Assembly (NCBI RefSeq): GCF_001426265.1
Contig: NZ_LMDG01000001.1
Location: forward strand, 6,450 to 70,449
Source of the DNA: Rhizobium sp. Root1220
Lineage (GTDB): Bacteria > Pseudomonadota > Alphaproteobacteria > Rhizobiales > Rhizobiaceae
Length of the DNA stretch: 64,000 nucleotides
Direction of reading: 5' to 3'
Shown: positions 39,023 to 47,126 of the stretch, in pieces
Layout of the letters: every line of letters starts with the position of its first letter
Numbering within the stretch: the stretch's first letter is position 1
Translations under genes and position numbers: made by a program
The notes under the pieces: generated by a model
Seen by the model: the letters and a program-made list of their open reading frames with translations, nothing else
Told to the model about the DNA's origin: nothing
Database searches by the model: none

Positions 39023-39265
39023 ATGGCAAGCAACAAATGGAACGACCCGATCGATCTCGGCTTTGAAAATACCGCGGCGCGCACGATCCTCGGTCCGTTC
39101 GATGCCCTGAAATGCCTTGCTGACCTTTGGCCGAGTGCTCGCGGCCTGCGCTATCTCAAGGCGAGAAGTGCATGCCGTGCGGCGCTGGATGGCCGCAAGA
39201 GCCTTGAAGAAGCCCGCGCCGAATTCGTCGCGGCGGCTGAGGAAGCCAAATTGGTGGTGCGATGA
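39023..39265 (+). CDS. DUF982 domain protein
   Basis: An 80-aa protein with the DUF982 pattern: IDLGFENTAARTILGPFDAL, LADLWPSARGLRYLKARSAC and ALDGRKSLEEARAEFVAAAE. These small proteins are abundant in Rhizobiales and have no known function. GGAGGAGTACGCCG before ATG 39023 fixes the start. It stands alone. Confidence 0.85.
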   Translation: MASNKWNDPIDLGFENTAARTILGPFDALKCLADLWPSARGLRYLKARSACRAALDGRKSLEEARAEFVAAAEEAKLVVR

Positions 39266-39481
39266 GAGCAGGTATTTGAGCGTTGGGGGACAACCGGTCC
39301 AGAACAAGACAATAGTTTATTTTTATTTAACCTTCGGCACAGCCAACAGTGCGTTCCTGCGGAAAGCTATTGCCCCCGGAGACTGCCTCTTAATAGAACG
39401 TCTGCAGCCATCATGATGATGGCCAGAGGCTCGTCACCCTCTGCTTTGCGGCAGACGAGCCTCGTCCAGCGTAGCCATCGT

Positions 39482-39739
39482 TCAACAACGGCTTTCGCTC
39501 TCAACCTCAATGTAGCCAACGCCGATGATCGTCCCGTCGAGGGCCCGAATGAAGGATGGGACATATCGGGGGCTTACCGGCACACAGGCAACGGAACCGG
39601 TATATTCAGTGAAGGCGATTTCGTCTTGTGGCATCGCGGTGAAACCGCTGTTGATCTCAAGCGAAGCCGAGGCGGGCGTGATAAATCCGCCTGTGGCCAG
39701 CGTCAAAAACGGGATCCCAAGTCGAAGAAGGCATCGCAT
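39482..39739 (-). CDS. Small secreted hypothetical protein
   Basis: An 85-aa frame whose first 26 residues form a signal peptide (MRCLLRLGIPFLTLATGGF followed by a PASAS cleavage region). The mature part (about 60 aa) has two Cys, which could form one disulfide. AGGAGA lies 7 nt before ATG 39739, which supports it over the longer open frame. I do not recognise the family. It is probably periplasmic. Confidence 0.6.
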   Translation of the reverse strand: MRCLLRLGIPFLTLATGGFITPASASLEINSGFTAMPQDEIAFTEYTGSVACVPVSPRYVPSFIRALDGTIIGVGYIEVESESRC

Positions 39740-39963
39740 CTGCTTCTCCTGTGATTTGTATACGGACATTAAACTAGCAAACGCGATATTAGTTCCAGTG
39801 CACCCCTTTACCTCTTTCGCATAGTTGAGCATTCATATTTTCGATAGTGCTAAATTTATTGTAGTTACATAATCATAAGCTGCTTTGTCGTGGGACACAT
39901 CAGTTGGAAAGCAACCGCTCTAAAATGAATACTTCGGATTCACGCCAATCGTTGGCGGCGTGT

Positions 39964-40227
39964 CTATCGGTGAAGAATTCGGCTCTGGACGTAGCCTTTT
40001 CCAACTATGTTCTCGGCGATTTGGTTAGCGCGTTCAACGTCGCCTTTCCGCCTCACAAAGCCCTCGAGGATGACGTAAGGGCCGAGAACGGTGACAACGA
40101 TTTCGCCTGCCTCGATTTCGTGGGCCGAGCACAAAGCGCTTTCGACTGACGCTCGCGTCGAGGAAATACTGTGACCGCGACCACAGGAATCACCGTGCTC
40201 TTCCGATATCTGGAATCGTAGCACCAT
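39964..40227 (-). CDS. Short BON-domain protein
   Basis: An 87-aa protein. The N-terminal 30 residues are polar. The rest matches a single BON-like repeat: IEAGEIVVTVLGPYVILEGF, then GDVERANQIAENIVGKGYVQ. Rhizobial genomes carry several such short BON proteins; BON domains are thought to bind phospholipids. GGAGGCGGTA precedes ATG 40227. There is no signal peptide, so the location is unclear. Confidence 0.72.
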   Translation of the reverse strand: MVLRFQISEEHGDSCGRGHSISSTRASVESALCSAHEIEAGEIVVTVLGPYVILEGFVRRKGDVERANQIAENIVGKGYVQSRILHR

Positions 40228-40567
40228 TACCGCCTCCAATGACGAACTGTTAATGCCTAACGCGGGATGCTTCGATTTGGTTGCAAAGATGATCCTGTAC
40301 TTTGCCAATACTAGGTTGCTCTCCGTGACCATCAGGGGTTGTCTGGCCGGGTGCGATCGACAGCGCGACCCAGGTCCAGCCGATCCCAGCCAGCATTCCC
40401 ACGGTGGCCAACCTTTGAACAGGCCGATCGCCTCCCGACTGGGTCTTTACAATTCCTTCTAGGGCTCCACCGGTCCAAGGCTAAGGAAAGGTATCCTGCA
40501 GCTGGATCGCAGGCTAAAGCTCACCGGCCGCGCCGTCGTGCCGGACTTCCCCAAGTCGGCAGCAGAC
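40228..40567. other. Gap between BON gene and helicase, no gene seen
   Basis: About 340 bp before the helicase promoter. The overlapping open frames lack ribosome sites and recognisable products. Confidence 0.4.
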
Positions 40568-40602
40568 TTGACAGTCGCCGTGTTCGAGAACATTCAAGGA
40601 AC
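40568..40602 (+). promoter_or_regulatory. LexA (SOS) box in helicase promoter
   Basis: A -35-like TTGACA at 40568-40573 is followed by GAAC-N7-GAAC at 40588-40602, the reverse complement of the alphaproteobacterial LexA box GTTC-N7-GTTC. A further GAAC follows at 40603-40606. The box covers the expected -10 position, about 50 bp before the helicase ATG, a normal place for LexA repression. The -10 itself is weak. Confidence 0.7.
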
Positions 40603-40652
40603 GAACAATATTTCCGCGGTGCGATTCTCCCCGGGAGCAAACGGACGGATCG

Positions 40653-42713
40653 ATGTATCTCGACAAACTCAATCCGCAGCAGCGTATAGCAGTCGAACAC
40701 GGAACACTGATGGACGGCACTCACGTTGGCGGCCCTCTGCTGGTCATCGCCGGGGCGGGCTCAGGCAAGACGAATACGCTGGCTCACCGTGTCGCGCACC
40801 TGATCGTCAAGGGCGCTGATCCGCGACGGATCCTACTGATGACTTTCTCCCGCCGCGCGGCGGCAGAAATGGCGAGGCGCGTCGAGCGTATCTGCACGCA
40901 GGTGCTTGGCAGCAATTCCGGCATCATGGCGGATGCGCTTGCCTGGAGCGGGACATTCCACGGTATCGGTGCGCGCCTGTTGCGAGACTACTCGGACCAG
41001 ATCGGCATCGATCCAGCCTTCACGATCCACGATCGTGAAGACAGCGCCGACCTGATGAACCTCATCCGGCATGACCTGGGTTTCTCGAAAATGGAGAGCC
41101 GCTTCCCGACCAAGGGGACATGCCTTGCGATCTATTCCCGCGCGGTCAATTCGGAGACAGAGCTCGCTGTCGTCGTGCGCGATGCCTTTCCGTGGTGTAC
41201 GGCCTGGGAAAAGCAGCTGCGCGAACTCTTCGGCGCCTATGTCCAGGCGAAGCAAAACCAGAACGTCCTCGATTACGACGATCTGTTGCTTTACTGGGCA
41301 CAGATGGTAGGGGAGCCGATGATCGCCGAAGACATCGGCAGTCGCTTCGATCATGTTCTCGTCGACGAATACCAGGATACCAACCGGCTGCAGGCATCGA
41401 TCCTACTCGCCCTGAAGCCCCACGGACAAGGTCTGACCGTTGTCGGTGATGATGCGCAGTCGATCTATTCCTTCCGGGCCGCGACCGTGCGCAATATTCT
41501 CGATTTTCCGGCCACGTTCACCCCCGCTGCCGACATCGTCACCCTCGACCGCAACTATCGTTCGACCCTGCCGATCCTTGCTGCCGCCAATGCCGTGATT
41601 GACCTTGCGTCGGAGCGTTTCACCAAGAACCTCTGGACGGAGCGACAGTCCGCCCAGCGCCCTCGACTGGTCACGGTGCGTGACGAGGCCGATCAGGCGC
41701 GCTTCGTCGCGGACAAGGTGCTGGAAAACCGCGAAGAGGGAACGAGGCTCAAGCAACAGGCGGTGCTCTTCCGTGCGTCCCACCACAGCGGTGCGCTAGA
41801 AGTCGAACTGACGCGGCGCAACATTCCCTTCGTCAAATTCGGGGGCCTGAAGTTTCTCGACAGCGCCCACGTCAAGGATTTGCTTGCCGCGCTGCGCTTT
41901 TCTCAGAACCCGCGTGATCGCGTTGCCGGATTTAGGTTGATGCAGATCATTCCAGGGGTCGGTCCCTCGACAGCCCAACGGGCGCTCGACCAGATGGGCG
42001 CTGACACCAACCCTTTGCAGGTGCTCTCGGAACTGCCGGCACCCTCGCGATCCGGCGAAGACTGGACATCGTTTGTGTCGATGCTGCAAGAGGTGAAGGC
42101 GGGCAAGGCTGGTTGGCCGGCAGAGATCGGGCTCGTGCGCGAATGGTATGCCCCGCATCTGGAACGGCTGCACGAAGATTCAGCCACCCGGCAGGCCGAT
42201 CTGCTGCAACTCGAGCAAATTGCCGGTGGCTACCCATCGCGCGAGCGTTTCCTGACTGAATTGACGCTCGATCCGCCTGATGCAACCAGTGACCAGGCAG
42301 GGGTACCCTTGCTTGACGAGGATTATCTGATCCTTTCCACCATTCATTCCGCCAAGGGCCAGGAATGGACCAAGGTGTTCATGCTCAATGTCGTCGACGG
42401 TTGCATCCCATCAGACCTTGCTGTCGGCACCAGCGCCGAGATCGAGGAGGAACGGCGACTGCTCTACGTCGCAATGACCCGCGCCAAGGACAACCTCGAT
42501 CTCGTCGTACCCCAGCGCTTCTTCACGCATGGGCAGAACGCACAGGGCGATCGCCACGTCTATGCATCCAGAACACGGTTCATCCCGGCGACACTGCTGC
42601 AGTTCTTCGAAGTGTGCGGCTGGCAGCAGCCAAAAGCGGATGGCAGCGCATCGCATCAGGCACGGCAGGTGCGCGTCGATGTCGGCGCGCGCATGCGCAG
42701 CATGTGGCGCTAG
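40653..42713 (+). CDS. UvrD/PcrA-family ATP-dependent DNA helicase
   Basis: A 686-aa superfamily 1A helicase, smaller than classic UvrD. All motifs are present: Q motif LNPQQRIAVE, Walker A IAGAGSGKTNTLAHR, Ia LLMTFSRRAAAEM, II LVDEYQDTN, III VVGDDAQSIYSFRAA, IV LDRNYRST, V ILSTIHSAKGQEW, VI RRLLYVAMTRAKDNL. It unwinds DNA 3' to 5' in repair; the exact role is not known. A LexA-type box upstream suggests SOS induction. The stop overlaps the convergent hydrolase gene by 4 bp. Confidence 0.93.
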   Translation: MYLDKLNPQQRIAVEHGTLMDGTHVGGPLLVIAGAGSGKTNTLAHRVAHLIVKGADPRRILLMTFSRRAAAEMARRVERICTQVLGSNSGIMADALAWSGTFHGIGARLLRDYSDQIGIDPAFTIHDREDSADLMNLIRHDLGFSKMESRFPTKGTCLAIYSRAVNSETELAVVVRDAFPWCTAWEKQLRELFGAYVQAKQNQNVLDYDDLLLYWAQMVGEPMIAEDIGSRFDHVLVDEYQDTNRLQASILLALKPHGQGLTVVGDDAQSIYSFRAATVRNILDFPATFTPAADIVTLDRNYRSTLPILAAANAVIDLASERFTKNLWTERQSAQRPRLVTVRDEADQARFVADKVLENREEGTRLKQQAVLFRASHHSGALEVELTRRNIPFVKFGGLKFLDSAHVKDLLAALRFSQNPRDRVAGFRLMQIIPGVGPSTAQRALDQMGADTNPLQVLSELPAPSRSGEDWTSFVSMLQEVKAGKAGWPAEIGLVREWYAPHLERLHEDSATRQADLLQLEQIAGGYPSRERFLTELTLDPPDATSDQAGVPLLDEDYLILSTIHSAKGQEWTKVFMLNVVDGCIPSDLAVGTSAEIEEERRLLYVAMTRAKDNLDLVVPQRFFTHGQNAQGDRHVYASRTRFIPATLLQFFEVCGWQQPKADGSASHQARQVRVDVGARMRSMWR

Positions 42714-43774
42714 AGGGCGAGTGGTCGCGAGGCTGGTTGCAGGAAGACGTCGACCGCCGCCTGATCCACTGCCTCGATTGTTGCCGGGTGCCACTTCGGG
42801 TTCCGATCCTTGTCGATGATCGCGGCGCGGATGCCTTCGTAAAAATCGGGAGTATTCAATATCCGCATGCAAGCGCCTAGCTCCCGGTTCAGGCATTCCG
42901 CCAGCGTTCGGCTTTGACCGCCCTGACGCAGCAAGCGCAACGCCAGCTTCAGGCTGGTGGGCGAACGCGTCAGCAGGATGCGTCGCGTTTCGGCTGCAAA
43001 CTCACCTGCTTCATTTTCCAGGGCGCCGTAGATCTCTTCGACGCTTCCGAAATGAAACGCGCGCTGGATCAGGTCACCATTCCGCTTGAGTTCGCTGTCG
43101 CCCGGATGATCCGACAGGTTCTTGAGAAGGGAGCCGACGTCCCGAAAGGCCGCATTTCTCGGCAGCTCGGCCAGCGTTTCAATGAGTTCCGGCAGCTGAA
43201 ACGACGCAACGCGAACATCTGCCAGCCCTGCATAGATGGCATCCGCGGCATTGATCGCCGAGCCGGTCAAGCCCATCCATATCCCCGTTTCGCCCGGCGC
43301 CCGCGGCAACAGCCAGGTAGCTCCGACATCAGGGAAATAGCCGATCCCGGTTTCCGGCATGGCAAGCCTTGTTCTCTCGGTAACGACGCGGTGGCGGCCA
43401 TGCGACGATAAACCGACGCCGCCTCCCATGGTAATCCCGTCCATCAATGCGACATACGGTTTCGGATAGGTGGCGATGCGATGGTTGAGCCGAAACTCCT
43501 CGCGCCAGAACGTCTCGGCGATATCCGTGCCAGTCCGGCCGCTCTCGTGCAGCACACGAATGTCTCCACCGGCACAAAAGCCACGATCGCCGTCGCCAAG
43601 GACGATCACGGTCGCCGTTGCGGAATCCAAGGCGAACTCATCCAGTGCCGCAGCAATCGACCGGATCATCTCGAGCGTCAGACTGTTCAGTGCGCGGGAG
43701 CGGTTGAGACGGATGATGCCAGCCGATCCCCGGCGTTCAACGACGACGTCGCGCTGTTCGGTCAGCTCTGGCAT
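42710..43774 (-). CDS. 3-hydroxyisobutyryl-CoA hydrolase-like protein
   Basis: A 354-aa crotonase-fold enzyme. FCAGGDIRVLHESGR and MDGITMGGGVGLSSHGRHRV form the oxyanion hole, AMPETGIGYFPDVGATWLL is the HIBCH-type stretch with the catalytic Glu, and a longer C-terminal region (about 250-354) is typical of HIBCH. It would hydrolyse 3-hydroxyisobutyryl-CoA in valine breakdown. AAGGAG supports ATG 43774. It is convergent with the helicase. Confidence 0.88.
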   Translation of the reverse strand: MPELTEQRDVVVERRGSAGIIRLNRSRALNSLTLEMIRSIAAALDEFALDSATATVIVLGDGDRGFCAGGDIRVLHESGRTGTDIAETFWREEFRLNHRIATYPKPYVALMDGITMGGGVGLSSHGRHRVVTERTRLAMPETGIGYFPDVGATWLLPRAPGETGIWMGLTGSAINAADAIYAGLADVRVASFQLPELIETLAELPRNAAFRDVGSLLKNLSDHPGDSELKRNGDLIQRAFHFGSVEEIYGALENEAGEFAAETRRILLTRSPTSLKLALRLLRQGGQSRTLAECLNRELGACMRILNTPDFYEGIRAAIIDKDRNPKWHPATIEAVDQAAVDVFLQPASRPLAL

Positions 43775-43959
43775 GTCGATCTCCTTGGTCATCATCATGC
43801 GCATCTGGGTCTTCGTCCGACCCAGCCTTTATAACGGTCAGGCGGCGAGGCGCTACCGCCACACCACGAGCTTACCGCACTTGGCGTGATAGTCGATGGC
43901 TGCAGTGATTGCCGAGCGCAGAGCTGCGCCGTCTTGATGCCGTGGGCGACGGAAGTCTG

Positions 43960-44991
43960 TCAGAACGCCGCGGCGAGCGCCCGATGCATGCTCGGCAGAT
44001 CCTCGACGTTTCGGTGCATCAGGAAAAGTTCCCAATCCAGAGCGCTGCGCACAATCGTCTCCAGAGAATCGTGTGTCGGCTTCCAGTCGAGAACGCGATG
44101 GGCGAGCGTCGAGTCCGCAACAACGCTTGCGGCATCGCCAAGGCGTCTCGGTGCCATGTGGACCTTGAATGAGTGACCGTGCAGGCGTGTCACCATGTTG
44201 AGGACGTCAAGTACCGAATAGCCTGCGCCGTATCCGCAGTTGGCAACCAGAGAGCCCCTGCCCTTGCGAAGATGCTGCAGGGCGTTGAGATGGGCATCCG
44301 TCAGATCGCTGACGTGTATGTAATCGCGCACCCCGGTGCCGTCATGGGTCGGGTAGTCGATGCCGTAGACGTGCACACCACTGCGCCGGCCCAGTGCAGC
44401 TTCGCACGCGACCTTGATCAGATGCGTCGCGCCGGCAGTCGATTGCCCGGCACGACCGCGGGGATCGGCGCCCGCGACGTTGAAATAGCGCAGAGCCACA
44501 TAGTTGAAGTCATAGGCCGTCGCTGCATCCCGCAACATGAATTCGGTCATCAGCTTGGACTGGCCGTAGGGATTTTCCGGATTGAGGGGCGCTGTCTCCG
44601 TCACCGGTTCGGACGTCTTCTGGGGACCGTAGACCGCTGCCGTCGACGAAAAGACGAAGTGGCGGACGCCGGCACTGATCGCCGCGCTCATCAGGGCGCG
44701 TGTCTTGCCGGAATTGTTGTCGTAATAGGATAGCGGGTCGGAAACGGAAGCAGGGACGACGGCAGATCCGGCGAAGTGGATGATGGCGTCGATGTCGTTT
44801 TCGATGAAGATCGCTTTCAGCGCCTGCGGGTCGGCAACGTCCCCAAGGTAAAAGCGGGCGCCCGGTGCGACCGCCCAGCGAAAGCCGGTCGAAAGATTAT
44901 CGAGGACGACAACATCCTCGCCCGCATCGAGCAGCGTCCAGGCCATATGGCTTCCGATATAGCCGGCACCGCCTGTAACCAAAATTGCCAT
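43960..44991 (-). CDS. galE: UDP-glucose 4-epimerase
   Basis: A 343-aa SDR (GalE/ExoB) interconverting UDP-glucose and UDP-galactose for EPS and [22 protein letters not shown] binds NAD, VFSSTAAVYG and PYGQSKLMTE hold the catalytic Ser/Thr, Tyr and Lys, and LRYFNVAGADP, HVYGIDYPTHDGTGVRDYIH complete the GalE signature. The start is set at ATG 44991 (MAILVTGG). It lies outside the rhamnose locus, in what looks like core DNA. It is separated from the aminotransferase by a terminator. Confidence 0.95.
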   Translation of the reverse strand: MAILVTGGAGYIGSHMAWTLLDAGEDVVVLDNLSTGFRWAVAPGARFYLGDVADPQALKAIFIENDIDAIIHFAGSAVVPASVSDPLSYYDNNSGKTRALMSAAISAGVRHFVFSSTAAVYGPQKTSEPVTETAPLNPENPYGQSKLMTEFMLRDAATAYDFNYVALRYFNVAGADPRGRAGQSTAGATHLIKVACEAALGRRSGVHVYGIDYPTHDGTGVRDYIHVSDLTDAHLNALQHLRKGRGSLVANCGYGAGYSVLDVLNMVTRLHGHSFKVHMAPRRLGDAASVVADSTLAHRVLDWKPTHDSLETIVRSALDWELFLMHRNVEDLPSMHRALAAAF

Positions 44992-45159
44992 GTCCCTGCA
45001 CCCCGTATTCGTCACGCGGGGACATCTGACGCCGTTTTTCCTTCAGAGTTTCCTATCAAAAACGCTTGGAGCCGCTTTTATCAGGGTTAGTTTTACAGCG
45101 TGGTTAGGGACCGATTTCACCCGACGCTACAATTTTATCGTTCGCCGGACGCGGGACAA

Positions 45160-45184
45160 AAAACCCGGCGATGCGCCGGGTTTT
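45160..45184 (-). terminator. Rho-independent terminator after aminotransferase
   Basis: AAAACCCGGCG-ATG-CGCCGGGTTTT forms a perfect 11-bp palindrome with T-runs on both sides. It lies 9 bp after the aminotransferase stop and upstream of galE, so it should insulate the two. Confidence 0.9.
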
Positions 45185-45192
45185 GGCAATAT

Positions 45193-46359
45193 CTAGAGGT
45201 TGAGGATGTAATCGCAGAGCCTGTCCGCGGCTGTCTGTATCTGCGCGGGATCGCGCAGGAAACAGGCGCGCAGGAACAGCTCGCCGCCCGGTCCGAACGC
45301 CGTTCCCGGAGCCAGGCCGACGCCGGTCTTGTCCACGATGTCGATGGCCGTCTTGCGGCTATCTGTTACACCATCGATCTTCAGGAAGGCATAGAGCGCG
45401 CCATCGGGCTTCAGCGTTTCGACACGGTTCGTCGCGATCAACGCGTCGCAAAGGATATCACGCGAACGTTTCGCCTTGTCGATATTCGATTGGACGAATT
45501 CGTCCCCATCGTTGAGCGCCGCGACGGCACCCTTCTGCATGAACTGCGCAACACCCGAGGTTGAATACTGGATCAGGTTCTCAAGCACTTGCCCGGTCTG
45601 CGGCGGCGCCACGATCCAGCCGACGCGCCACCCGGTCATCGACCAGTTCTTCGAGAAGGAGTTGACGAACATGACCTTGTCGTCCGGCTCCATGATATCG
45701 AGGAAAGACGGTGCCCGACTGCCGGCAAAATAGTACCGGGCATAGATTTCGTCGGCCATGATCCAGAGACCGTGCCGGCGGGCCAGTGCGAGAATAGCCC
45801 CTAGATCTTCGAGCGAAGCCGTCCATCCGGTCGGATTGGAGGGCGTATTGATGAAAAACGCCTTGGTCTTCGGCGTTATGGCGGCGGCGATGCGGTCGAT
45901 ATCGACGACCCACCTGCCACCTTCGAACTCGAGCTGTACGCCGACGGAACGTGCGCCGGCAATTTCCAATGCAGCGGCAATATTCGGCCAGGCCGGTGTC
46001 AGGTAGACGAGTTCATCGCCCGGCGACGTCAGTGCCTGGACAACGATCTGAATTGCCTGCATGCCGGAGCCGGTTACGTAGAAATGCTCAACCGGCAGGG
46101 TGAGGCCGAAATGCCGGGCGTAATAATCGGACAGCGCCTGGCGCAGTTCCGGAATGCCGCGCTGATAGGTGTAGAAGGTCTCGCCTCCTGCAAGCGCATC
46201 CATTGCCGCCCTGTTGATAAAATCCGGCGTCGGCAGATCACCCTCACCGACCCACAGCGGCAGCAGACCATCGCGCCCGCGGGCATAGTTGACGACTTCG
46301 ACGATCCCGCTTTCAGGTGCGGCGACGGCGCGTGGGCTAAGGCTATTCACAATCGACAT
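45193..46359 (-). CDS. Class I/II PLP-dependent aminotransferase
   Basis: A 388-aa fold-type I aminotransferase. FFINTPSNPTGWTASLEDL and WIMADEIYARYYF hold the Asp for the PLP ring, NSFSKNWSMTGWRVGW holds the Schiff-base Lys (near residue 234), and LRACFLRDP holds the Arg for the carboxylate. It belongs to the aspartate/aromatic/alanine group; the exact substrate cannot be read. CGGAGCAACGC precedes the ATG. Monocistronic: terminator downstream, mscL on the far side. Confidence 0.93.
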   Translation of the reverse strand: MSIVNSLSPRAVAAPESGIVEVVNYARGRDGLLPLWVGEGDLPTPDFINRAAMDALAGGETFYTYQRGIPELRQALSDYYARHFGLTLPVEHFYVTGSGMQAIQIVVQALTSPGDELVYLTPAWPNIAAALEIAGARSVGVQLEFEGGRWVVDIDRIAAAITPKTKAFFINTPSNPTGWTASLEDLGAILALARRHGLWIMADEIYARYYFAGSRAPSFLDIMEPDDKVMFVNSFSKNWSMTGWRVGWIVAPPQTGQVLENLIQYSTSGVAQFMQKGAVAALNDGDEFVQSNIDKAKRSRDILCDALIATNRVETLKPDGALYAFLKIDGVTDSRKTAIDIVDKTGVGLAPGTAFGPGGELFLRACFLRDPAQIQTAADRLCDYILNL

Positions 46360-46476
46360 GCGTTGCTCCGGTTTTCGCCTTCATAAATCAATTACGAAGG
46401 CAAATCCCATGACAAACGGTGATGCCCTATCGATTTCTGTGATGGATGAGCCCTACCCGACGCAGCACAAATTTGG

Positions 46477-46911
46477 CTAGACGGCAGGGCGCTTGGCCAG
46501 AAGGTCACGAATTTCGGTGAGCAAGGCAACGTCCGCAGGCGGAGGCGCGACGTCTTCCGATGCGGCCTTCTTCCTTTCCACCTGCTTCTGCAGCGCGTTT
46601 ACGCCCTTGACCATAAGGAAGATGATCCACGCAAGGATGAGGAAATTGATGAGAACGGTGATAAAGCTGCCATAAGCGAGCACAGCGCCCTGCTGGCGAG
46701 CGGCAGTCAGGGTCGGCGAGTTGACGTTGGCCGACAAGCCAACGAAATAGTTCGAGAAGTCGAAGCCACCGAAGATGGCACCGACGATCGGCATGATGAC
46801 ATCGTCGACCAGCGATTTTACGATGCCGCCAAAGGCACCGCCGATGATAACACCGACGGCAAGGTCCATGACGTTGCCGCGGGCGATAAATGCCTTGAAC
46901 TCGTTGAGCAT
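46477..46911 (-). CDS. mscL: Large-conductance mechanosensitive channel MscL
   Basis: A 144-aa inner-membrane channel that opens under hypo-osmotic stress. [20 protein letters not shown] begins the amphipathic helix and TM1 ([20 protein letters not shown]), and TM2 is [16 protein letters not shown] followed by a charged C-terminal bundle. GGGAGACGG supports ATG 46911 over an open frame to 46989. It is a single gene. Confidence 0.96.
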   Translation of the reverse strand: MLNEFKAFIARGNVMDLAVGVIIGGAFGGIVKSLVDDVIMPIVGAIFGGFDFSNYFVGLSANVNSPTLTAARQQGAVLAYGSFITVLINFLILAWIIFLMVKGVNALQKQVERKKAASEDVAPPPADVALLTEIRDLLAKRPAV

Positions 46912-47126
46912 CCGATCCGTCTCCCTCTGATGCAGTCTCTCTGACAGGCCATTGTTTTCATTAGCTACATCTTCGATCCAATTATTCAATTGCTAATTAC
47001 AAATTAATGGGCTGCGCCTGCCTTCTTTGACTTAAGGCCTAGACCGGGCCGATGTTCAAAGCTTCGAATTTACCTTAATCTCGAAGATACGGGAGAACCG
47101 GCGCTTGGCGCGCCGGCGGAGGTTCA

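Noticed and set aside
43853..44035. 60-aa minus-strand frame ending AIDYHAKCGKLVVWR downstream of galE.
   Set aside because: The end resembles the C-terminus of some dehydrogenases, but it is too short and overlaps galE; cannot be supported.
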